Shown here piece by piece: positions 58,892 through 64,000 of a stretch of DNA of 64,000 nt. The translations under genes and the position numbers were made by a program. How positions within the stretch are numbered: the first letter of the stretch is position 1; each line of letters begins with the position of its first letter. The stretch covers positions 930,001 through 994,000 of the forward strand of contig NZ_CAHJXM010000001.1 in assembly GCF_903645295.1 (NCBI RefSeq), read 5' to 3'. The notes under the pieces are model-generated. The model did not search any database. It was given only the letters and a program-made list of their open reading frames with translations, and had not been told where the DNA came from. The DNA comes from Bacillus sp. Marseille-Q1617 (GTDB lineage Bacteria > Bacillota > Bacilli > Bacillales > Bacillaceae_B).

Positions 58892-59440
58892 TTACTTCAG
58901 CTTTTTAGAATAAATAAGGGGGGCATGCATCGTATCCCCATCCTGCTTTGCCAATTCAATCAAGCCCACTTCCTCAATCCTGCCCTTTGTGAGGCCAATC
59001 CGGTCTACACAGTAATGAAAGGCTTTCGACAACTGATCCGCCTCCAGTTTATTGGCAAGCGTGCAGTGGGGAATCCATTGTCCAGGTTCATATAACTCAT
59101 TGGCCTCTGTACTGAACGTTTTAAAGTGTTTGTGATGATGTGTATGAAAATCGAGCAACTCCTTCGTGGCCGTGGGGGAAAGAAATAGAGTATTGTAATT
59201 CAAGAACGAGCCAATATGATTGAACGTTATATCAAAGCATTTTTTATCATCATAAAAAATGTCCATCTGTTTTATATAGTTTTCCTTATCGAGTTCTTTG
59301 TAACTCGCCAGCGTTAAGTGAGGTCTCCCGTCTTGAACCTCATCAATGTAATAAGAAATTGAATGATCACGTAATTCTTTCCAGATCGTTTTTATCAAGT
59401 TTTCTGTTTCTTCATCAAACTGAGCAGTAACCCAGAACAT
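58892..59440 (-). CDS. 2'-5' RNA ligase/2H phosphoesterase family protein
   Basis: A 182-residue two-histidine phosphoesterase. The paired motifs are PHLTLA (near residue 40) and PHCTLA (near 123), spaced as in the family. Such enzymes hydrolyse or form 2'-5' or cyclic phosphodiester bonds in RNA or small nucleotides. A weak AGGTGG site precedes the ATG. It is monocistronic; the substrate is unknown. Confidence 0.82.
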   Translation of the reverse strand: MFWVTAQFDEETENLIKTIWKELRDHSISYYIDEVQDGRPHLTLASYKELDKENYIKQMDIFYDDKKCFDITFNHIGSFLNYNTLFLSPTATKELLDFHTHHHKHFKTFSTEANELYEPGQWIPHCTLANKLEADQLSKAFHYCVDRIGLTKGRIEEVGLIELAKQDGDTMHAPLIYSKKLK

Positions 59441-59611
59441 GTTGTAACCACCTTATCATCGTATTGCTGAAATCTTCATCAGCTATGTATCTAAATACAA
59501 GTTACCCTATAAGGGGAGGGATGAATCTTGTTTAACTTATTTACGTCTAAACGACGAAAAAGTTTCAGAGAAATCGACTTGACGGATAAAAAGAATACAT
59601 GTTACTGTTTA

Positions 59612-59630
59612 GTCACATATTACATGTGAC
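59612..59630 (+). promoter_or_regulatory. Palindromic operator upstream of the ArsR-SRPBCC fusion
   Basis: GTCACAT-ATTAC-ATGTGAC is a perfect 7-bp inverted repeat, 31 bp before the start codon and just downstream of a TTGACG (59579-59584) and TACTGT (59603-59608) promoter-like pair. A repressor there would block initiation. Confidence 0.55.
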
Positions 59631-59661
59631 CATTTGTTCACATGAGAAAGGATTAATCTTT

Positions 59662-60447
59662 ATGAATGAAGAGGAACTTTCGAGTCTGTTTAAAGCACTC
59701 GGTCATCCAATCCGAAGGGACATACTGGATATTCTAAAGCAATCGCCCAAGACAACCGGAGAGTTGAATGAACGTTTCCCAGAGGTAACCCGTTATACCA
59801 TTATGAAGCACTTGAACATCCTTGAAGAAGGAAATTTGGTCTTGGTCAAACGGGAAGGGAAATACCGAAAGAACTATCTGAATGCCGTTCCGCTGCAGGA
59901 CATGCATCGCCGCTGGGTAGGAAAATATATGGAGGCTGACGCAAGCTCACTACTGAATTTGCGTGCAATCACTGAGAAAAGAAAAGGAGAGGAAGACATG
60001 AATAAAGAACAAAGCCAAGCATTCAAAATCGAGCAGGAAATCAACATTCATGCTCCACGGAAAGAAGTATTTCACGCACTGACAACAAATGCCGAGAATT
60101 GGTGGGAATTCAGATTGGCACCAGAAGGGGAAGCATCAACATTTACGTTCGATCCGGTTCCAGGCGGCCAGTTCATAGAGAAGTGGGGCGACAATCAGGG
60201 AGCTGTATGGGGAAATGTGTACTATGTCAATGCCCCCGAAGAAATCAGGATTCATGGACATTTAGGCATGCAGGGAGCGGTCCACAGCTCGTATATCTAT
60301 CGCCTTGAAGAAAAGGATGGGGCAACGGTTCTCCGGTTATCCCATACAGCTTCAGGTATCATTGAGGAAGACTGGGAAGAGAAACACGCAGAAGGGTGGA
60401 AGTACCTTCTCGGGACCCGATTAAAAGGCTATGTGGAAAAAGAGTAA
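59662..60447 (+). CDS. ArsR-type HTH fused to SRPBCC domain
   Basis: A 261-residue two-domain protein. Residues 1-~95 form an ArsR-type winged helix (SSLFKALGHPIRRDILDILKQSPKTTGELNERFPEVTRYTIMKHLNILEEG). Residues ~120-261 form an AHSA1-type SRPBCC domain (KIEQEINIHAPRKEVFHALTTNAENWWEF...). It resembles the separate ArsR and SRPBCC genes at 57001-57747 joined in one chain, so the ligand pocket could control the HTH directly. AAAGGATTAA precedes the ATG. The next gene, also SRPBCC, starts 19 bp after its stop. Confidence 0.83.
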   Translation: MNEEELSSLFKALGHPIRRDILDILKQSPKTTGELNERFPEVTRYTIMKHLNILEEGNLVLVKREGKYRKNYLNAVPLQDMHRRWVGKYMEADASSLLNLRAITEKRKGEEDMNKEQSQAFKIEQEINIHAPRKEVFHALTTNAENWWEFRLAPEGEASTFTFDPVPGGQFIEKWGDNQGAVWGNVYYVNAPEEIRIHGHLGMQGAVHSSYIYRLEEKDGATVLRLSHTASGIIEEDWEEKHAEGWKYLLGTRLKGYVEKE

Positions 60448-60466
60448 CGATGATGGAGGGAACATC

Positions 60467-60901
60467 ATGGTAGATATAAAAACAGAGATAACCATTCGAT
60501 GCCCGATTGAAGAGGTATCATCGTATGCTTCAGATCCTGATCATGCCCCTGAATGGTATGTGAACATCGATTCAGCAGAATGGCTGACAGACAAACCTTT
60601 AACCCTGGATTCTCAAATTGCCTTTAAAGCAAATTTCTTGGGAAGAGAACTCGCTTATGTTTATCAAATTGAAGAATTTATCCCAGGTGAAAAATTGGTC
60701 CTGAAAACAGCAAATGGCCCATTTCCGATGAAAACAACCTATATATGGGAGAAGCTGGGACAACATGAAACGAAGATGACGCTAAGAAACCAGGGGGAAC
60801 CCAAAGGATTTTCAAAAGTCCTCACCCCATTCATTGCGAAGCTTATGAAAAAAGCAAATCAGAAAGATTTAAAGAAAATAAAAGAGATACTTGAAAGATA
60901 G
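60467..60901 (+). CDS. SRPBCC family protein
   Basis: A 144-residue START/Bet v1-fold protein beginning MVDIKTEITIRCPIEEVSSYASDPDHAPEWYVNIDSAEWL, a polyketide-cyclase-like SRPBCC start. It has no enzymatic motif. GGAGGG precedes the ATG, and it is in an operon with the ArsR-SRPBCC fusion, probably under its control. It may bind a hydrophobic metabolite; the ligand cannot be predicted. Confidence 0.8.
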   Translation: MVDIKTEITIRCPIEEVSSYASDPDHAPEWYVNIDSAEWLTDKPLTLDSQIAFKANFLGRELAYVYQIEEFIPGEKLVLKTANGPFPMKTTYIWEKLGQHETKMTLRNQGEPKGFSKVLTPFIAKLMKKANQKDLKKIKEILER

Positions 60902-60912
60902 ATGATATGGGC

Positions 60913-60943
60913 AGCTCCTTTCTTGTAAGAAGGGAGCTTTTTA
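60913..60943 (+). terminator. Terminator of the SRPBCC operon
   Basis: AGCTCCTTTCTT pairs with AGAAGGGAGCT (one bulge) around loop GTA, followed by a T-run. Confidence 0.8.
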
Positions 60944-60971
60944 TCATTTGTCAGGGATAAAACCGGCAAAT

Positions 60972-60999
60972 ATTGTCCCAAGCCCGACAATACTATAAA
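60972..60999 (+). promoter_or_regulatory. Promoter/operator of lutR
   Basis: ATTGTC-N8-GACAAT is an inverted repeat covering the region between a TTGTCC (-35-like, 60973-60978) and a TATAAA (-10-like, 60994-60999) element, spacer 15 bp. It differs from the TCATC/GATGA lut operators, so a different regulator or chance is possible. Confidence 0.4.
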
Positions 61000-61033
61000 A
61001 TCAAACATAGGAACATTGATGGGGTGAGAATTG

Positions 61034-61753
61034 TTGAATTATAAACGTATAAAACCGCGTAAGATTTATGAGGAAGTGGCCGAGGCGCTGATCGATATGA
61101 TCAAGTCCGGTCAATTGAAGAGCGGGGACAAGCTTGAATCGGTTCAGCAGCTGGCTGAAAATTTTCAAGTCGGTCGTTCCGCCGTTCGTGAAGCATTGAG
61201 TGCGCTCCGGGCGATGGGGTTAGTGGAAATGCATCAGGGTGAAGGGACGTATGTCCGCGAATTTGACAGTAAAATGCTGTCGCTCCCGGTTTACATAGCT
61301 GTATTGATGAAAAAAGATGATGTGAAGAACCTTTTAGAAGTGAGGCGCATCCTTGAAGTGGGAGCGGTCCAGGCGGCTGCGGCAAGAAGAACGGACGAGC
61401 AGCTAGCTGAAATAAAGGAAGCACTCGATCAAATGGAAGCTGCCAATGACCAGGAGCTCGGGGAAGAAGCCGATTTCCGCTTTCACATGGCCATCGCCAA
61501 GGCGTCTCATAATGAACTGTTGATCGGGCTGATGAACAATGTGTCGGAAATGATGGTCACCACGATGCGTGAAACCCGCAGATTGTGGCTTTACTCAGAA
61601 AAGTCGACACTAGAACGGCTCTGGAATGAGCATCAGCAGATTTATCAAGCCATTGAAGCGCAGGATGGAAGCGAAGCACAGAAATTGATGCTCGATCACC
61701 TGCAAAGCGTGGAAGAAGTCCTGATGAACTATTTTGATGAGATGAATGAATAA
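61034..61753 (+). CDS. lutR: FadR-type GntR regulator LutR
   Basis: A 239-residue GntR/FadR regulator. The HTH is YEEVAEALIDMIKSGQLKSGDKLESVQQLAENFQVGRSAVREALSALRAMGLVEMHQGEGTYV. The C-terminal FCD domain carries metal/ligand residues in EADFRFHMAIAKASHN and the DHLQSVE helix. It is next to lutP and lutA, as in lactate utilisation loci, and likely represses both in the absence of L-lactate. The second of two TTG codons is chosen, six bases after GGGGTGAG. A strong terminator follows. Confidence 0.85.
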   Translation: MNYKRIKPRKIYEEVAEALIDMIKSGQLKSGDKLESVQQLAENFQVGRSAVREALSALRAMGLVEMHQGEGTYVREFDSKMLSLPVYIAVLMKKDDVKNLLEVRRILEVGAVQAAAARRTDEQLAEIKEALDQMEAANDQELGEEADFRFHMAIAKASHNELLIGLMNNVSEMMVTTMRETRRLWLYSEKSTLERLWNEHQQIYQAIEAQDGSEAQKLMLDHLQSVEEVLMNYFDEMNE

Positions 61754-61756
61754 CTA

Positions 61757-61804
61757 GAAGGCCCGTCCCGCACCGCTTTAAAGCAGTGCGGGACGGGCCT
61801 TCTT
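61757..61804. terminator. Perfect hairpin terminator, GGGACGGGC family
   Basis: AAGGCCCGTCCCGCAC and GTGCGGGACGGGCCTT form a perfect 16-bp stem followed by CTTTT, between lutR and lutP. Confidence 0.85.
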
Positions 61805-61845
61805 TTGTGGATGTGAGACTATTTTTATAAAATTTAAAAAAATTA

Positions 61846-61906
61846 TTGTTATATGAAAGCGTTTTAATTATACTGTTATTTATGATACAGGTCATCTGAT
61901 GACCTG
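61846..61906 (+). promoter_or_regulatory. lutP promoter with cre site and LutR operator
   Basis: TTGTTA (61846-61851), 17-bp spacer, TATACT (61869-61874) form a good promoter. TGAAAGCGTTTTAA (61854-61867) in the spacer is a cre-like CcpA site. CAGGTCATC-T-GATGACCTG (61888-61906), a perfect 9-bp inverted repeat, starts about 8 bp after the transcription start and matches LutR-type sites. Confidence 0.78.
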
Positions 61907-61947
61907 TTTACGTGATATCTTACATGTTTTGAAAGGAGATGGAGGGA

Positions 61948-63732
61948 ATGAGTGTTGGTACGCTGGCGTGGATCGCCACTTTACCGATTGTTTCTGTATT
62001 CTTGTTCTTGGTTATTTTAAGGTGGCCGGCGAAAAAGGCGATGCCGGTCTCTTTGTTGATCACCGTTGTAATGGCTATGTTTATATGGAAGGTGCCCGGA
62101 AATCAGGTCGCAGCAGCCAGTGTGAAGGGAATGGTGACCGCCCTGGAAGTGGGTGTGATCGTATTTGGGGCGATTCTCTTGTTGAACACACTGAAAGAAA
62201 GCGGTGCCATTTTTACGATTAGAAAAGGGTTTACCAATATTTCACCGGACCGGCGCGTCCAGACCATCATCGTTTGCTGGCTGTTTGGATCGTTCCTTGA
62301 GGGTGCTGCAGGCTGGGGTGCGCCTGCAACAATCGTAGGGCCGCTTTTAGTGGCGATCGGATTCCCGGCAATGGGAGCCGTCATGGTCGCGCTTATTCTT
62401 CAATCGACACCCGTATCGTACGGGGCGGTCGGTACACCGATCCTGATCGGGGTAAACTCCGGATTGAAGGATTCCCCGCTTGTCCAAAAATACATCGCTG
62501 AGCAGGGAACCACGTTTGACGCTTACATAAATGGAATCGGAGGTCAGGTTGCGCTCATTCATGGAGTCATCGGGATCTTCATCCCACTCTTTATGGTGAC
62601 GATGCTGACGTATTTCTTTGGTAAAAATAAATCCATTACGGAAGGACTTGCGATTTGGAAGTTTGCTATTTTTGCAGGATTGTCGTTCACCGTTCCTTAT
62701 GCATTGGTGGCCAATCTGCTGGGACCGGAATTTCCATCCCTCATCGGCGGATTGATCGGACTTGCCATCGTGGTTCCTGCTGCGAAAAAAGGGTGGTTCA
62801 TTCCTAAGAAGTCATGGGACTTTGATAAAGAATCGAACTGGGACCCGGCTTGGACAGGTACGCTGCAAGTGGATGATAACGATAAGCCGAAGAAGAACGT
62901 TTCTTTTGTGAAAGCCTGGATGCCATATCTATTGGTAGCTGTATTGCTGGTTGCCACACGAGTCAGCTATCTTCCATTCTCAGGCTGGCTGCAATCATGG
63001 GTCATCAACCTGGAAACGCTGTTCGGTTCGGAAATTACGGTAGCTTCAAAACCTTTGAACCTGCCGGGCACCATCTTTATTCTTGTGTCACTTCTATCAA
63101 TCTTCATTTATAAAATGAATATGAAGGAATATTCCCGGGCAGTGAAGGATTCGTTTAAGACCATAGTGAGTGCAATGGCCGCATTGATCTTTGCGGTACC
63201 AATGGTTCAGGTGTTCATAAACTCCGGCATCAATGCTGCAGACTACACAAGCATGCCGCTTGCGCTGGCAGAGGGTATTTCCAACATATTTGGAAGCTAC
63301 TGGCCGCTTGCCGCACCGACCATCGGAGCCATCGGAGCATTTGCGGCGGGCAGCAACACGGTCAGCAATATGATGTTCTCCCTGTTCCAATTCGGAGTGG
63401 CGGATAACATCATGGCAGCACCGGCCACCATTGTAGCCCTGCAGGCAGTCGGCGGTGCAGCTGGTAACATGATCTGCGTCCATAACGTAGTGGCAGCTTC
63501 CTCTTCCGCAGGTCTGATCGGACGGGAAGGGAACCTTATCAGGAAAACCCTGATTCCAATGACCTTTTACGTGATTTTCGCGGGCGCAATAGGCTATGTC
63601 GTCATCAACGGCATCGGACTGAATATCGGAACATTCATCCTTGCCCTTGTAGCCGGATTCATCATCACCCTCATTATCAAAGGGGAAAGAAAGAATAGGC
63701 ATGATAGCAAAAAGCTAAGAAAAACCGCATAA
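61948..63732 (+). CDS. lutP: L-lactate permease LutP
   Basis: A 594-residue L-lactate permease (LctP family) with about 14 helices. Characteristic segments are [44 protein letters not shown], and [20 protein letters not shown]. It takes up L-lactate with protons. The ATG at 61948 follows GGAGATGGAGGG; the in-frame upstream ATG at 61939 is less well placed. Its promoter has LutR and CcpA sites, and a second LutR site lies behind it in front of lutA. Confidence 0.9.
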   Translation: MSVGTLAWIATLPIVSVFLFLVILRWPAKKAMPVSLLITVVMAMFIWKVPGNQVAAASVKGMVTALEVGVIVFGAILLLNTLKESGAIFTIRKGFTNISPDRRVQTIIVCWLFGSFLEGAAGWGAPATIVGPLLVAIGFPAMGAVMVALILQSTPVSYGAVGTPILIGVNSGLKDSPLVQKYIAEQGTTFDAYINGIGGQVALIHGVIGIFIPLFMVTMLTYFFGKNKSITEGLAIWKFAIFAGLSFTVPYALVANLLGPEFPSLIGGLIGLAIVVPAAKKGWFIPKKSWDFDKESNWDPAWTGTLQVDDNDKPKKNVSFVKAWMPYLLVAVLLVATRVSYLPFSGWLQSWVINLETLFGSEITVASKPLNLPGTIFILVSLLSIFIYKMNMKEYSRAVKDSFKTIVSAMAALIFAVPMVQVFINSGINAADYTSMPLALAEGISNIFGSYWPLAAPTIGAIGAFAAGSNTVSNMMFSLFQFGVADNIMAAPATIVALQAVGGAAGNMICVHNVVAASSSAGLIGREGNLIRKTLIPMTFYVIFAGAIGYVVINGIGLNIGTFILALVAGFIITLIIKGERKNRHDSKKLRKTA

Positions 63733-63737
63733 GTGCA

Positions 63738-63782
63738 AAGCCCGTCCACACTGTTGAAAACACAGCTAAGGACGGGTTTTTG
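63738..63782 (+). terminator. Terminator of lutP
   Basis: AAAGCCCGTCC pairs with GGACGGGTTTTT, a shorter member of the GGGACGGGC hairpin family. Confidence 0.75.
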
Positions 63783-63797
63783 ATTTAGTGCATTTAA

Positions 63798-63842
63798 GTC
63801 ATCTGATGACCTGTTGACTATTGGGGCAGTTGGCTTTACACT
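63798..63842 (+). promoter_or_regulatory. lutA promoter with LutR operator
   Basis: GTCATC-T-GATGAC (63798-63810) repeats the core of the lutP operator. TTGACT (63814-63819), 17-bp spacer and TACACT (63837-63842) form the promoter. The operator lies just upstream of -35. Confidence 0.7.
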
Positions 63843-63971
63843 AATACTTAATAGAATAGACAGAAAAATTTCAAACATAGAAATATCGTATTCTACAACA
63901 AAAGAAGAACTCAACTATTCCTTCATACTGGAACCAAACAGAGTTTCTTCCGAAAGAAATGGGGAACAATC

Positions 63972-64000
63972 ATGAAAGTCTCATTATTTGTCACATGTTT
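63972..64000 (+). CDS. lutA: Start of lutA, lactate utilisation iron-sulfur subunit
   Basis: The last 29 bases encode MKVSLFVTC with a partial tenth codon, the typical LutA N-terminus, preceded by a GGGGAAC site. The gene runs off the window. LutA is one of the three LutABC subunits that oxidise L-lactate to pyruvate. The upstream LutR operator and lutP support the assignment. Confidence 0.7.

Noticed and set aside
59528..59629. 33-codon TTG ORF with a GGGGAGGG site (MFNLFTSKRRKSFREIDL...)
   Set aside because: It overlaps the promoter and operator of the ArsR-SRPBCC gene, matches no family I know, and could be a gene remnant; not strong enough for a feature.
1..64000. CRISPR arrays, tRNA and rRNA genes, prophage
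   Set aside because: No regularly spaced direct repeats, tRNA-like cloverleaf, rRNA sequence or phage structural genes were recognised.

Overview
The window looks like chromosome of a spore-forming, facultatively anaerobic Bacillaceae bacterium; a Rossellomorea/Bacillus-type genome is my guess, not a determination. The evidence is a sporulenol (squalene-hopene-type) cyclase, a 238-residue Fnr with the B. subtilis-type ligand set (Asp141, Cys227, Cys230, Cys235), a BceRS-BceAB module, the lut lactate genes, DUF2512/DUF4003 proteins, strong GGAGG ribosome binding sites with some TTG/GTG starts, and Bacillaceae-style dispersed hairpin repeats. No rRNA, tRNA, phage, transposase or CRISPR array was seen.

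Layout. 1-5.4 kb: the end of a DUF2254 membrane protein, an alcohol dehydrogenase/methylmalonate-semialdehyde dehydrogenase pair, and hflX behind a long leader holding an ErmD-like 13-codon peptide and an attenuator. 5.4-11.7 kb: a composite repeat, a DUF2512 protein, a BceRS-BceAB antimicrobial-peptide module with its palindromic operator, and an SDR enzyme. 11.9-38.6 kb: a low-oxygen/nitrate/NO island with a ba3-type oxidase, SCO protein, truncated hemoglobin, RIC repair protein, three Crp/Fnr-fold proteins, a radical SAM/SPASM enzyme, YwiC, Mrp, a five-gene Nas-type nitrate reductase module (cytochrome b, Mo-bisMGD enzyme, 4Fe-4S protein, Rieske protein, small membrane protein), hemerythrin, a complete molybdenum-cofactor set (moeB moeA moaE moaD, moaB, moaC, mobB, mobA, moaA), modAB, and a NarK-PAS fusion. 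38.7-49.9 kb: sporulenol synthase, a GNAT/beta-sandwich giant preceded by a 22-codon ORF, a methyltransferase, a sodium:solute symporter under a SAM riboswitch, an alanine symporter, and small proteins. 49.9-55.8 kb: a sigma-54 regulator and its probable 4-hydroxybutyrate operon. 55.9-61 kb: DUF4003, ArsR/SRPBCC genes, a frameshifted AraC regulator, and a 2H phosphoesterase. 61-64 kb: lutR, lutP and the first codons of lutA.

How it works together. Twelve TGTGA-N6-TCACA-like boxes precede thirteen predicted promoters in the 11.9-37.5 kb island. In every case the -10 hexamer begins exactly 37 nt from the outer edge of the box (box centre at -41.5), the class II activator arrangement. Fnr is encoded in the same island. 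This ties the oxidase, NO/oxidative repair proteins, nitrate reductase, cofactor synthesis and nitrate transport into one oxygen-controlled programme. NarGHJI is absent from the window, and the nitrate reductase is of the NasC type but wired to membrane redox proteins, which makes this the most interesting biology here. The second striking signal is the hflX leader, which resembles macrolide-inducible erm leaders. Four dispersed composite repeats, three of them carrying a nested ~124-bp hairpin module in two orientations, form a third.
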